Positions 1 through 22,491 are shown, counted from the first letter of the stretch. The stretch is 64,000 nucleotides of DNA from Nyssa sinensis (GCA_008638375.1 CM018048.1:52982347-53046346), one strand, 5' to 3'. Notes: generated by a model not told the origin, from the sequence alone. Numbers and translations: made by a program.

Positions 1-11
1 GTACTGTTCAG

Positions 12-75
12 ACTTTCAAGAATTGTCCTAGTATATCAGTGGTGTTGTATGAGTATGAGTGTGTGTGTGTGTGTC

Positions 76-110
<35 letters not shown>

Positions 111-310
111 TGATGCCAACTAGGTTAGGGCATGCTTGGGTTTTCTTTGAATAGCTGTTGTGTGGGTGTTGTGTACTTGATCAATAAGGGATTGAGATCC
201 CCTAGTATTGAACTTGCAAGGGTTATCCTAGTATATTAATTGATGTGTATATATATGGATGTGTCTCAAGATGCCAACTAGCTAGGTTAGGGCATATTTG
301 AGCTGTCTTT
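12..310. repeat. Local duplication, two diverged copies
   Basis: ACTT(T/G)CAAG followed by TCCTAGTATAT occurs at 12 and 212. GATGCCAACTAG followed by GGTTAGGGCAT occurs at 112 and 270. The spacing differs because of a (TA)n tract in the first copy. Confidence 0.6.
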
Positions 311-3054
311 CTGTATGTCTTGCTACCTAAATATAAATATATAAGAACAGCAGTTCCAATCAACCTGTGAATTTTCAAATAGATTATGCTATGATGGGGT
401 CTGTTTGTTGAATTTGTTTATTTTTCATGCCAAATTTGGTAAAGGATTAGAACATTAAACAAATGCTTTCCATTTTAGTTTCATTTTGCTACCTCTTTAC
501 AAATGGTTTGTTCTTGGTAAAACTGAGAGTTAATACCTTGTTTCTTTTCTTAATAATTTTCTTCCCTTTTTCAATTCCTCTCTTTAATTTTTATTAGAGG
601 AACAAGAATCTCATGTGAAAGAATCCTGGTTTTAGGTCCTCTCTTAATGTAACTGTATTATCTAACTGCAATTACATTATGATCATAACGATGGGCTTCC
701 TGAACTTTCAATCATTTAACAAACTAAAACATCAGAAGTTTGGATTTTCCCCCCATTTTGTAGTTAAAAAGTTTGAAACTTAATACAGTTATGTTGGAAT
801 CTATTGATCTTGGGAAAACTAGTAGATTAATTAGTCTTTTAATGGTAATGTTCGAAATAAATAAAGAATATAAGTTCATAATTATATATTTCACTCATAG
901 AGTTATCTTTTATAAAAGCTAGCAGTTGCTAAATAGCATATTATTGTCAAATACTATCTTTTTGTGTGTTAAGTTCAGTAGCAAAAACCAATCTGAGAAT
1001 GAAAGGGGAAAAAGAAGACCGGTGAACATTGATAAATAAAGGCATGCAAGTTCAGTAGCATCAGTCTGTTAATGACAAATAAAAGCCATTTCTATTGAAT
1101 CTATGCATCAGACTGTTTATGACCATGAATAAAACAAAAAATTTAACTGGTGAATTAACTGCCAGATTCAAAAGTTAAAATAGCATATCTTCATCTTCAG
1201 CACTATGCCATTATATATCTAATCTTGTTTATATATGAAGTGTAATCTTTGTTTGGTAATTGGCTTCCTTTTGGAATAGTTTGTGGTTTGCAGGCTGTTG
1301 CCACTTGTTTTTTCCTGGTTGGTTTTTAATAAATTTCCTTACCCTAACAAGAAAAAAAGATTGAAGTCCATTCAGAGCCAGCTATTATATATGTCTGCAG
1401 GTTGTCAATCTTCGCATACATAAAAAGTAAAAATGAAAACCCTAGAAATAAAAAAAATTGCAATCATGAAATAATTTTATTTTATATAACATAGTAGAAA
1501 AAAAAAAAATCAGACTCATGCTAATTACATAAAAAATAAACACTTACATCACTTGAATAAGACCTTGGCCTGCAAGCATGAAGATCCTGTTGTCTACTAG
1601 TGATAGATCTTAACCTCATTCTCTCATGCACTATTGAAAATGGAACAGTTGTTCTCACCGACTATTAATTGTTGATCTAATTTATGAAAATATTATCTAC
1701 GTTTTATTGAATCTATGGCTCACGGCAGAGACTGATTGTAGTTTAATAATGTCAGTAATGGTATCCACTATTCTCACATATTTCAAGGAAACACCCTACC
1801 GAGAAACAATGATAAGAAAAACATCTCAGAAGATCATCCACGTACTAAACTATATTCTGTCAGTTCATAGCATTTTCCTCTTCGTTTCTTTTTTTTTTTT
1901 TTTTTGTTTTTTTGAGTTTGAGACCTGAGCTGAGGTTAATTTAGGAAAACCATATATACAAGTTTAATCAATTTCATTCCCTCCTATTTCCTGAAAAAGA
2001 AATTAAACCCTTCTGAGAAATAATGATTAAAAAAACATCTCAGAACAGAAGAGAAGATTTGGTTAGAACCTTCACTTCCCAGAAGATATAACATTAGGAT
2101 TATACTTACTGTGTTAGTGAAAGATGAATGATGTCTTATTTCCATGCATTTTTCAGAGGGCAAGAGATGAACTCTATTTTTTTATCTATATATTGTTCTT
2201 ATAAATAAAACTTCAATTTGCTTGTGTTGCAAACAAAAAATATCTGTGGAACTATTTTTTTTGCATCACAAATGCATTGGTTGAGTGTGTTTCTGGTGGG
2301 ATCGAAGACTTGAATTTGATTAGGTTAAGGATAAGGTTTACATGGTTTATATTCTCCATGATAGATATGGTTCGACCCAGCCTTGGGTGGTGAAAGGTTG
2401 ATTAGAACCCATCAACATACCCTACCTAGCTAGCAAATAAGTATAATTGGTAGACATATATATATATATATATATATATATCTTGATTGAAATAAAGTTC
2501 TTGGCATTACTTATATCAGAGGTGCTGACAATGAAACCATATAAAGCTAATTAAAGTAAAAGGTGACGTCAGGAAAAGAAAATTCCTTTTACAGTAGGTT
2601 TGATGACATCTCAAGTCTTTGAGACTCTCTTTAGAATTGCTTGCTACTCTTTGCAGCTTTTATATCCCAAGGGTTTTATGGTAAACTACACGTGGGTTTA
2701 GAGTGTATTTTTACACATGTAATTTTCAATTTCAATCCGTCAAGACTACAGTACTCTAAGAGTATATAGGCAAATATTTACTTTTGTTATATAAGAAAAT
2801 TTTTGAATGAAATTGACACAACTATATAACAGTCTGCTAGTGCTATATATCATGTCGTGTATTTTGTGATTAACTGAAAGAAGAAAAAATGAACACACAT
2901 GATAAAATATAATTGAAGTGGTACATTTACAGATGGTGATTCAGACATGATGAAAAACCTCTTCACTGTAAAGCTTGTATGATAATGGATAAGTCATACA
3001 ACAGTGAATCATGGGTAAAGATGTGACCAATTGATCAATTACAAGCTCTGAAAC

Positions 3055-3092
<38 letters not shown>

Positions 3093-3832
3093 CAGGGTAA
3101 GGTGATAGGGTGTAGTGGGCCAACATTCATCTGTATTCTTCACTTTAAAGTTAAAGTTGGCGTCTGGTTTGAAATCTATATGGTTACATATACTCCATAT
3201 TTTAATTTGACATTCATACTGATCAAGACTCGCTCGCTTAACTGATGATACACCAGAAGCAAAAATGTCAATTGTTCTTCCAGTGTCAATTATTCAGTGA
3301 AATCATTACAACATGTTATTGTGTAATAACATTTCTTAAAATATGAATTTTTTCATAATTTATAGGTACAAGTTTATCCTTAATTTTAAAAATTTATGAA
3401 AAACCATCATACAATAACATGATATGATGATTTCACTAAATAATTACTCTTATTATAGAAAGCCTAGACAAACACACTCATGTATCCAAAAATATATACA
3501 AAATACAGTGTAAAGTTGGCCATCTCTACGTATGGTTCTACAAAAACTTAATAGTAATGCATGGCCAGTTGTTGTTAGCTAGTGTTATTCATTTTATCCT
3601 TTGTTAGGTTCAGACCTCAAATTCCTTCACAAATTATTTAGTGGAACGGTTAATCCACGTTATGTATTATTTAATGAAGTATGATTGTCTATGACATATT
3701 CCAAGACTTTTTATAAATTGATGTATAAATTCCGCATAAAATTAAGAAAAATTTAGAATATGTAAAAGTCATTTATATCATATCGGATAATGACATGCTT
3801 CGCACATAAATTAGTTAATAAGCATAGCCTGT
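311..3832. other. Intergenic, no gene seen
   Basis: AT-rich with (TA)n tracts near 2457 and 3060 and frequent stops in all frames. No protein family, RNA gene or transposon ends were recognised. Confidence 0.6.
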
Positions 3833-3842
3833 GTAAAAGTCA

Positions 3843-4609
3843 ATGTTTTAAAAACTCGGATCGGACCGACTGGTTCAACCGGTTAAACCATCGACCGATC
3901 CACAAAACGGTCTGGTTTAACCCATAAAACCGTTTTAAGTTCAAAACCGTTTTAAAAATAGAAAACCGGTAAAACCAGATGGTCCGACCGTTGACCGATT
4001 GACTCGGTACTGGGTCAACCGGTTCTTGGCTGCAATTTTTTTTTTTTGGTATATTCAAAATTTCAAATTTCATGCAATTTTTTGGTTTAGTTGAGTTAGT
4101 CTTTGACTGAATTTATTTTGGATTGTATTTAAAATTTTAAACTCTTAAAGTTTGAAACTCCAATATTATATATTTGTATCATGTGGTATTTTATTTTATT
4201 TTATGCATGATTGTTAGTGTTTGTATCTTTTTTTTTCATGCAGTTGAAAACTAAATTATTTGATTATGCTTGGATTGGATGTTAAAATAATTTTTGTTAT
4301 GGTCCTTGCGATTATAGAAGAATGGCAATAAAGTTTCAACTTTTAACATTATAATAAAGTATGTTTACTATACTTTTTTTATTTTTTTCTTGAAGTTTTA
4401 CATATTAAGAAAATTCATATTTTATATAATTTTTAGTAATTTTTGTATAATTTTTAAAATTTAAAATATCAATAATACGTATTATTAAATTTATTAATTA
4501 CATAATTATAATATTACGATTTAATTTCGATTGATCTGACGATTAAACTAATAACTCATAATTCAAATATTTTTTCAATTCAAAAAACGGATTGAGTTCG
4601 AAAACATCG
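3843..4609. mobile_element. Non-autonomous DNA element with about 10-bp TSD (MULE-like)
   Basis: Near-perfect direct repeats GTAAAAGTCA (3833-3842) and GTAAAAGTAA (4610-4619) flank a 767-bp unit. The unit has inverted ends: ATGTTTTAAAAACTCGGATC on the left, and on the right, read from the other strand, ATGTTTTCGAACTCAATCC. The left 200 bp are rich in ACCGGTT-type motifs, a widespread plant repeat signature. No coding capacity was seen. The class is inferred from TSD length. Confidence 0.6.
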
Positions 4610-5078
4610 GTAAAAGTAACCCTAATATGGAGAGTGCAAATGTACAGAGCTGTGGCTGTGATTTATGTTGTTTAATAAATGGAACTTCCTATATGCCACG
4701 TGCTACGTAGAGGCTTGGATGCAAACTGGGACAAAGCTGTACTTGGTGCAACAAGTTGAGTGTTGGTACGGCATTTAAATAAACGGCAATGCTATTAAAA
4801 GTCATGCACACAACTGACTTATCCGTTTGGATAAAAATAAATACAATAAATAATAATATTTAAAATGAATTAAAATTTAATTTTATCTACGTTTAATGGA
4901 TAAGTCATCCATGTGCATATATGCACCAGCTCTTATAGTAACATTGCTCTTAAATAAAAGAGGGGTTAAATTACGGTTCCATACTTTTTCATTCTTATTA
5001 TTGGCACAAAAAAAGGAAAAGCCAACCAAAGGAAAAAAAGAAGTAAAAACAAAGATTCCAAATTTGTATCATTATTTG

Positions 5079-5754
5079 TAGAGGTGACAAATGTTATCCA
5101 AATTCGTTAATCTGTCCTAACCCGCCCATTTAGTTAGCGGGTCATAAACGAGTTGAGGTAATAAGGAACCCATTAATTTAACGAGTCAATATGAGTTGAA
5201 TATAGATGTTTAACGGATTGATAATGAAAAATAATAAAATAATATAAGAATATATATATATATATATCTCTATTTATATATAAAAAATTATATATATATA
5301 CATATATAAATTTATATCTCCATTTAAGAAAGAACAAAATACTAAAACATATACAATAAATTATAAAAAAAAAACTAATATTTAGAGAATGTAATTCAAC
5401 ATCATCATATATAAAACTTACTTACTTGAGTTAAGCTTTTTATTTTTCTATAAAAAATATATAAAAAAAAAAAGCAAAAGACCAGTAACTCTAGCACTTG
5501 ACTATTTTCGTATATATCTTAATTGTACAATATGTACTTACATAAACATCAAGTGTTTCAAATTGGCGAGAGATGATGGGATGGGACCAGATAGTTGATT
5601 CTGGTGCAGGCCCAAGCTGATGAGACAGTTAAATTACCTATCTGTGTTGGAACGGTTCCGCTGATATTGTTACCAAATACTTCCCTGCCAGTCAACAAGT
5701 GCCAGCCTCATCATCATCTTGCTTCATTAAGCATTGACTTATATTGTAATTTTG

Positions 5755-5785
<31 letters not shown>

Positions 5786-6188
5786 TATATGTATGTATAT
5801 ATCACAGTCATTTGACACCCTTGTGAATGAGTAAAATTGCTTTATAGAGATACTATTGTTGTTTACGTTAAGCTTAATTAGAAATAATTTTGTGTGGTGT
5901 TCAAAAGTGATAAAAACAAATAGTAAATTTACTAATAGAGAAATAAATTTTTTTTTTAATGTGTATTTACAAAAGTTTTAAAGGAGAAACATGATAAATG
6001 TTGTTAGTCATATTACTTGATTGAGATGTGGCAATCTTAGATAGTGTTTTATTTCTAAAAAAAAGTTGGGTAACAGGTCAAATGCGGGTTAACTTGACTC
6101 ATATTCAACCCGATCAATTCGGGTCAATTATGGGTTCAACTCGTTTATGACCCGACCCGTTTATAACCCACCCGTTTTGCCAGGCCTA
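5079..6188. mobile_element. hAT-like non-autonomous element, 8-bp TSD
   Basis: Flanks ATTATTTG (5071-5078) and GTTATTTG (6189-6196) differ by one base. The ends are TAGAGGTGACAA on the left and, reading inward from the right, TAGGCCTGGCAA. Subterminal inverted blocks share GGGTCATAAACGAGTTGA-type sequence, at 5149 and again inverted near 6130. The 1.1-kb interior is AT-rich with (TA)n tracts and encodes nothing recognisable. Confidence 0.65.
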
Positions 6189-6196
6189 GTTATTTG

Positions 6197-6845
6197 TATC
6201 TATAATATAACGTGCCACTATGTGATAATTTTGAAAATGATGCATCACTATGTGATAGTTTTGAAAATGACGCTATGTTAAGACCCTGTAAAGAGAGATA
6301 CAAATAAAAAATATATATATATATATATGGTATGTTTTAAAAAAAAAAAAGAATAAAAAGAAAGGCTCATAAATGTAACGTGACACTGTATGATAATTTT
6401 GAAAATGACATCATATAAGTCTCAAAAATACTATATGATGCCACTTCATATTAAGAAAAATAATGTGAGACTAATAGTACCAATCCAATGAATGATGCAA
6501 AAAGTGTAGAGATAAATACAACTCATCCTTAATGACCTCGCTTGTCCTGAACTGATGAATAATTTCTCAAAATTTAGGGGGTGTTTGGTTTCATTATTGA
6601 AATAGTTGACATGACATAAAAGCCTTCCACACCAAATGAATTAATATAGTAAGTTTACCTAAATTTAGAAAGTAGAACTCCGGTCTGTAAAGCGCTTGGG
6701 AAAAAAAAAGGGGGGGGCCACAATGAGAAAACAAGAGTAGTTAGTCAATCGTGATCTTGAAGAGTTGATTGATCCTAGAATTATCTGGCGATTGCTTCCA
6801 GGATTGTGCTGCTGCTTAGTTGAAGTTTGAGTTGTAAATGTTTTC

Positions 6846-6896
<51 letters not shown>

Positions 6897-7909
6897 GGGT
6901 TTCATGGGACCTACTTGGATAGCATATGCATCATTCTATCTTTTCCTTCTAGCTTTTAACTTGAGACAACCTAACCATGTGCATGATATCATACAAGTAT
7001 ACACTACAGCAATTGTGATTCTGAAGTTAAAAAAGTGTGGTGAGAGCATCTTGTCTTGTGATAATTTATAGGACCACCAAACACCATTGAACTAGTAATA
7101 AAAAATAAAAAAAATAGTATGAAAAAAATATCATAATTATACTCTAATATGAAAAATATGTTACATATTAAAATTTGATGTGTATAAAATAAAAAAAAAA
7201 TTTAATCGACTGGGATTAATTCGGTTGACCACCCAAAATATCATATTATCCAAGAGCAGTGGCTGATCATATCTGCAGTTCAACAGTAAGAGTTGGCATT
7301 TGGATTTGGTTTGAATCCAACAAGCCGCATCACATATGACCGGCTCAAGGTTTTACTTTTTATGTGCTAGCACTAATACCCTTTTGCTCTGCAAAGATTT
7401 CCTCATAGCCAATGTAGCAAACATGACGAACTCTCGCTTTGTATGCTAACAAGAAAATAAAATATGAAAGATCTATCTAATATAAACAGCTCCTCGGACT
7501 GGCGACTCACATTAATTTTTATTTTTGAGGAGAAGGAAAATCAGGTTATCATTACAATGTCCAAAGAGTCTGTTCCAAGCTCTCAAGGTCTCTCAACATC
7601 CCTTGGTTTTCATGAACATAATCTGACCAGCTTTTTACTTGCATCGTCTTCTGCTCAGAGGTTTATGCGCTGGTCCAGCTCATATAAGAACCCACACAGA
7701 AAAGGAACCTTGAGTTTTGGCACTGATAAATTGGAGACCAAAACCCCTATGAGCAGTTTGCTTCATTTCCTTGTACAAAAGTCAAGTTTAGAAGGAAAAG
7801 CAAACAACACTCAATGTTGTACATACAACATTAAGAGTACAATGCATTATATGCAGGGAGTAAGCTACTCCTATTTCTACAGCATAGGGAAACCATTATG
7901 GTCAGTCTC
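6197..7909. other. Intergenic and MPK4 3' flank
   Basis: Contains short repeats of CACTATGTGATA(A/G)TTTTGAAAATGA near 6217, 6242 and, diverged, 6383, and a (CT)n tract. A 149-codon open frame at 7464-7913 has no recognisable homology and overlaps the likely MPK4 3' UTR. Confidence 0.5.
6851..6892. repeat. (CT)21 microsatellite
   Basis: Uninterrupted 42-bp CT run about 1 kb downstream of the MPK4 stop. Confidence 0.95.
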
Positions 7910-16564
<8,655 letters not shown>

Positions 16565-17008
16565 GTTCGATCTCTCGACAAAGAAGCTCTGTAATCGGAA
16601 ACCTCAAAGGCGAGCCCTCGCTACATTAACCGGAGCTTTCGCGATGGCAGATTTACATATGTAATGGGTTTGGTCGTTTGGAGACCTGTGTGAAGCAGCG
16701 TGAACATGGTTTGAAAATCCGTGAAATGAAGCCGACTTTTACCTGAGATAGATTTATTATATATTATATGGACTTTTCTTGGGTTTTTTTTTTTTTCAAT
16801 CCTACTGAGATATGGGAATGAATAAGATGCTTTCTAGGTACAGCGGAAGATTTGTACTACTCCCTTCTGTCTACCGTCTGATCAAATGGCTCGGATTTGA
16901 GAATTGTGTAGAGCCATGTTTGGATGAGTGATTATATTTTTTAGAATACTATCAGCTTTGGCATCTGAAAAATTCTTCTAATAACTCTCTGGCAAAACTA
17001 GTGTTTAT

Positions 17009-17247
17009 TCTTTTTTAATTTTTTTGATAATGTGGGACTGTCTTAAGGATCTAGTCTAATGACAGTCAATGCCTTCGACCAAAAGCTACTCCTAAAAAGT
17101 AAATTTTGGATGCACCAAACTGTCCATTAGCCCTGTACATCAGATAAATCACGAACTCGCTTGCTAAGAGGAGTCGAACCCACACCGATAACTTTTACAC
17201 CTTCCGAGACTCTTATCTTTAGCAGATACGCTACGTCCGAATGGACT
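17009..17247 (-). mobile_element. tRNA-derived SINE with 15-bp TSD
   Basis: Identical 15-bp repeats AAAACTAGTGTTTAT lie at 16994-17008 and 17248-17262. On the minus strand the unit begins AGTCCATTCGGACG and has an A-box-like TAGCGTATCTGC (plus 17222-17233). A consensus B box GGTTCGACTCC (plus 17170-17180) follows about 50 bp later. The unit ends in an A-rich tail, seen as a T tract at 17010-17026 on plus. TSD length, Pol III boxes and tail together define a SINE. Confidence 0.85.
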
Positions 17248-17262
17248 AAAACTAGTGTTTAT

Positions 17263-19959
17263 CTCAACTACTATAATTTAAAATTATGAGTCCCCCAAAA
17301 GTCTTTCTCAAAAATTTAATATCCACAACCACCCACATGTACATGTACATGTACAAGCATCTTTAAAGCACTTTCTATTAATCTTCTACCTAACATAATC
17401 ACGTCTCTTTCGTGTTTTTTCTTCCCTTTCACCAGTTTAGACTCTGTAATTGTCTCATTGATGCATTCAACATCATTTTTAAATATTCCTCCTAACTTCT
17501 CTTGTAAAGTTTTGTAATAATAAATATATATATATATATATATTAATTATGGTACTGGCTAAAATTTAATAAACTACACAAATCATGACACTTTTTTCAA
17601 GTACAGATAACGACAAATTTACTTAATCTTTTTCATTTGACTCAATATAACTTGGTCCATCAATAGATTTGATGTCAAAAACGGCAAATTTACTTCGTCT
17701 TTTTCATTTGGCTCAATATAGCTTGGTCCATCAATATACTTGATGCCAAATTGAATCGGCACGTCAGTAAACAAAACTCATTATTTTTGAAAGAAGAGTA
17801 ATATTAAAATATCTAAATGTTGATGTTAACCTTTCCTATAAGTATTTGGGCATCATTTAAACATTAATATTTGAGTCATAAATCATTACTATATAATATT
17901 TAAGAGCAGAGTAATTGCAATTTGCAACAAGTTAATCGTAACTTGTATGGTAATTTTGTACAAGTTTCGGGAATTAAACACTTAAGCACTTATTCCTTCT
18001 GATGTTTTCAATCGAATTATCTATTAAAGTTTATTCATGTATTTTTTAGGGAAAAAAAAAAACATATTATATGTATGAGTAACGTTTTATGACTAAAATA
18101 TTTACTCAGTCTAATTTCACTCATCTTATGTGACATAATTTAACTGGTTAGAACATCTTCCTGATAGACTTTGTTCCATTTAACTTAATTGGTCAGAATT
18201 ATACCACATATAATGAATATATGATGAGTGAAATTAGATGAGTAAAATTTCTTGGGTCATTACTAGGAGTGGGTCTGTTGGAATCCCCCCATCAATCTCT
18301 CCCACTTCCTAAGGAAGTGCCGGTGGGTCCTCCCTATATATATATATATATATATATAGTATTAAATGTCAATAGGGATGAAAACCAAAACTTGTATTGA
18401 CCAAGAATTATTCTAAGCTCAATATATGAGAATCATATTTCAACAACCAAGTTGAAACAGCAAATTATTAGCAACAAAGAAAGTGAAAATGAAAATTTCA
18501 AGTTCACTAAACGTTTGCAATGTTGACTGTGATCAACATTAGCTTTACCATATAGATAGATATAGATGCTTGAGAATATCACCATTGAAGTGATCTCTAG
18601 AAGGATACCAAGCATAGCCATCAGTATCCCGCTTTAATGGATTTGGTGGGTGAGGTCACGAGATGTTAGCTCACTTGCAATTAAACTTTCACCCATCTTT
18701 CGCTTACTAATCTTAATTTTTAAATTTATGTGGTACCACATATTTTTAAATTTGTCCTAAATTTAAGTTAAATAACTTTCTAGATAAATATAAAAAAGTA
18801 GATGAAGTTGAAAGTGACTTGTTATGTATAAGTAGTCAAATAAATAATAAATCGATCTCAAACAAACAAAAAGTAAACAAAACGTATAAGAGAAAACATA
18901 AGATTTATGTAATTTGACAAGATGTCTATATCTATGAATAACGATGATTAATTCATTATGTTAGAATAAAAAACTCTCAAAACTTGAAAACTCATTTTTC
19001 TCTCAAAAACAATTATCTTCTCATAAGTCAAACTCTAAAAAATAATACCTTTATATAAATAAATTACAACATTAAGAGACAAAACAGACCCAAAATAAAA
19101 GTAGGTCAATATGTTTTTCCTTTTCCTTGGGTCACAAACTGAGTCATCAAAAAATTTGGATCAATTCATGACAACCACCCTAACATGATCGTCACACCAC
19201 ATCAAATAGTGATATGAAGTTATCGTCACACTAAATAACTACTAGACCAAAAAAGGGACAAAGTCAATATTAAAGTTAATGTTAATGAGTTAGTGTACTA
19301 TATGCCGAAAACTAAGAGTAGTTATCTAAGTAAAACAGTTACTTTAAATTATTATCGTATGTGTATTATTATTCATCATAAATTTTATATTTTTAAAATT
19401 TTATGCATAAGTTAAATTTCATGAATTTGTAAAAAAAAATTAAAATTTTGTGAGAAACAATTATACCAAATTATATAATAATATGAAATGATAATTTGAC
19501 TGAATAATGCCTCCAAGACTAGAGACGAGACCATGACCCTTCTTGGCCCTAATTTATGGGAAAATTTGATCCAAACCTAAACCAGCCTGAACCGCTCAAT
19601 TTTTTTCAATCTTGGGCCCTACCCAGCCTGGCCTGAAGATGCTTAGGCAGTTAGGCCTACAGGTAGGCAGGCCGACCTGACGCAGCATAGGACAGACAGG
19701 ACTGGCCCATAATTTTTACTCCGCTCCCAAGGGTCCCAGCCCATCATGAAATGGTAGATTGGGCCCTTATGGGATGTAAAATTGAAGTGAATATCTCATA
19801 GGCACCACAAAATACCTCTAATTAATGATCTCTCTCTCTCACACACACAAAAATTAAAATCCGACCTCTTATCACCATAACTGTTTCCATTCCTTATTCT
19901 TCACACTGAATATGAATCAGCTGTGATAACTTTTACAACACAAACAATTTGCATTCAAG
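17263..19959. other. Intergenic between MPK4 and PPR
   Basis: No gene seen. Holds the 71-bp tandem duplication, a (TA)n tract near 17524, and a GC-richer stretch at 19540-19750 with CAGCCTGGCCTGA-like blocks that looks like a degraded repeat. Confidence 0.55.
17610..17755. repeat. Tandem duplication, unit 71 bp
   Basis: ACG(A/G)CAAATTTACTT to CTTGGTCCATCAATA appears at 17610 and 17681 with few differences. Confidence 0.75.
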
Positions 19960-22108
19960 ATGCACTCTGTCCAGCTGAATCCTCTCAAGTTCACCTCTTT
20001 TCCTATTACTCAAAATCCTATGGAAAGGGACCGAGCCTCACCGGTAAACCCCAAAAACAACAATTTGAAACTGCAGGCGCCTTCGCTATGCGAAGATATT
20101 TTTTCTGATATACTAGCTTCTCTCCGCATATGCACTGAGAATCGGAACTTGAAAGTAGGTTTATGCATACATGCAAAAATACTAAAATCAGGGCTTCATT
20201 CTGATGTTTTCGTCGGCAACTCCCTTCTGGATATGTACTCAAAATGTGGCCATATAGAAAATGCTGCAGAATTGTTCGAGCATATGCCTAACAGAACTGT
20301 CGTATCATGGACGTCCATTATTTCGGGTTATTGCAAGAGAGGATTGGATGATGAAGCTTTATCCTTGTTTTGCCAGATGTTGACGAACATTCAGCCCAAT
20401 GAGTATGCACTTGCAGTGCTTCTACGAGCGTGTGTACAGAAGGGTGATCCAAAATTGGTTCAGGTTATTCACTGTCAAGCAATAAAATATGGGTTTGTCA
20501 TGGATAGTTTCTTGCAGAATTCTTTGATAGATGCATATGCAAAATTTGGGATATTAGTAGCAGCAGAAAACCTTTTAGATAGATTTAGTTGCAGAGATGT
20601 GGTTTCTTGGACATCTGTTATTTCGGGTTGTGTATACAATGGAATGATGCAGAGAGCCCTTGCATTGTTGTTTCAGATGCAAGAGGATGGAGTTATGCCA
20701 AATGAGGTGACAGTTTTGAGCATCTTACAGGCATGTTCTTCATTTAATGAATGGGATGTTTCTCGATGGATACATGGATTGATTATGAAAATGGACTGGC
20801 GTAGAAATGAAACTGTGGTGAATTCTCTTGTTCAGATGTACTGCACTAATGGGTACTTCGAAGAAGGTATACAAATTCTTTGTGACTTGTGCTTTTCCAG
20901 CGAAGGTCAGTACCTTAGTCCTGAGACCATGGCTACCCTTCTTCAGGGTTGTGGCCACTCAGGTTCTTTAGAGCTGGGGAAAGGGATTCATGGATACTTG
21001 ATCAAACATGGATTTTTTCCTTGCATCGTTATAGAGAATTCTCTCATGGACATGTACGGAGAAAATGGAGAACATGATTCTGCATTTCAACTCTTTGCAA
21101 TGATGGGCAGTAAAGACATAATTTCTTGGAATACCATGATCAGGTGCCTCCTAAAAAATGAACAATCAAGTGAAGCATTGAAGCTTCTCAGTGAGATTCA
21201 CACCAATGGAGAACGTTACCGGATATTCCCAGATTTCATTACAGTGCTTGCATCAATTCAAGCCTGTTCGAAATTGGCATCCTTGAGGTTAGGTCAAGTA
21301 ATTCATGGATATATAACTAGAGCGGGTTTGGTTTGTGACATTTTCGTTCAAAATTCCTTGATAGACATGTATGCAAAGTCAGGCAGGTTAGATTTTGCAG
21401 AGAAGATCTTTGCAGAAATGCCACTTAGAGATCTGGGTTCCTGGAATTCAATGATTGCAGCATATGGAATCAATGGAAACGGAGTATCTGCTTTGAAAAT
21501 TTTCACTGAACTGAAGAAATCAGTAATCTACCAACCAAATGCAATCACATTGGTTAATGTTCTTTCCGCTTGTGCCCATGCTGGACTGGTAGAAGAAGGT
21601 TCTGAAATTTTCAGATGCATGTGGAGAGACTATGGCATTGAGCCAAGAATGGAACATTTTGCTTGCGTCGTGGATCTCTTGGGGAGGTCAGGGAGACTTG
21701 AAGAAGCAAAAGCTTTCATAGAAAAGATGCCAATAAGGCCAGGCCCTGATGTGTGGGGAGCTCTATTGGGTGCTTGTGCGCTCTTTGGTAATGTTGAGAT
21801 TGCTGAAAGTGCAGCAGAGAAGCTCTGTGTTTTGGAATTAAAGAGCAATGCTTGGAGAGTTGCAATATCAAATATTTACGCGGGTGTTGGCAGATGGAAA
21901 GATGCAGCAAAAGTGAGAGCAGAAATGAGGCGATCAGAAGAGTTTAGAAAGGAAGGAGGATGGAGCAGTGTAGGAGGTGAGAGGTGATATGTTCACATTT
22001 ATGGTGGCTGATACAAGCCACCCAGAGAGTAAAATGATATACAAGGTTGTGAGTGCAATACAGGAACAAATCAGAGATGCTGACATGAAGGATTATGGAG
22101 TTGTTTGA
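19960..22108 (+). CDS. PLS-class pentatricopeptide repeat protein with E domain (intronless; one +1 frameshift near the 3' end)
   Basis: Organelle-targeted RNA-binding protein family that specifies editing, splicing or stability of mitochondrial or plastid transcripts. The uninterrupted frame runs 19960-21987 (675 aa). It contains repeated PPR signatures such as NSLLDMYSKCGHIENAAELF, VSWTSIISGY, NSLIDMYAKSGRLDFAEKIF and GSWNSMIAAYG, with alternating P, L and S lengths. An E-type region follows (VWGALLGACALFGNVEIAE). The frame stops early at GGER. From 21973 the next frame encodes the expected E/E+ continuation (GDMFTFMVADTSHPES to DYGVV, stop at 22106-22108). Removing one G from the GG at 21973-21974 joins the two, giving about 715 aa. 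The gene has no DYW domain. It is a single exon, as usual for the family. The N-terminus is probably a transit peptide, but mitochondrion versus plastid cannot be decided. The RNA target is unknown and I do not assign an orthologue. Confidence 0.93.
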
Positions 22109-22260
22109 CTAATAAATAGTGGTGGTCAAGAGTTTAGTTTGCAGCACAAAATTCAGAAGAGTGAAACTGCAAGAGGTAATATTGAATCTCAAGCGGCAGA
22201 TGAATGCCGCCGTGTAAAATAGAGCGACAAGCGGAAGAATGTAAGAAATATGAGAGCTAT

Positions 22261-22491
22261 AGCCTTCACTATTGCTTCTGAAGATAATTGTAGCACTTGC
22301 CATGATTAAAGTCACTGCATTCTCAAACAAAAACACTTCTATACAATAATACTACATCTTGTTCTTAAAATAAGCTAAAGCCTTCATTATTGCTTCTGAA
22401 GATATTTGTAGCACCTGCCATGATTGAAGTCACTACATTCTCAAGCAAAAACACTTGCATACAATAATACTACATCTTGTTCTTAAAATAA
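22261..22491. repeat. Tandem duplication, unit 118 bp, downstream of the PPR gene
   Basis: AGCCTTCA(C/T)TATTGCTTC to ACTACATCTTGTTCTTAAAA occurs at 22261 and 22379 with about 90% identity by eye. Confidence 0.85.

Noticed and set aside
17165..17240. Possible tRNA gene (A and B boxes)
   Set aside because: No acceptor-stem pairing or cloverleaf; TSD and A-tail show it is the head of a SINE.
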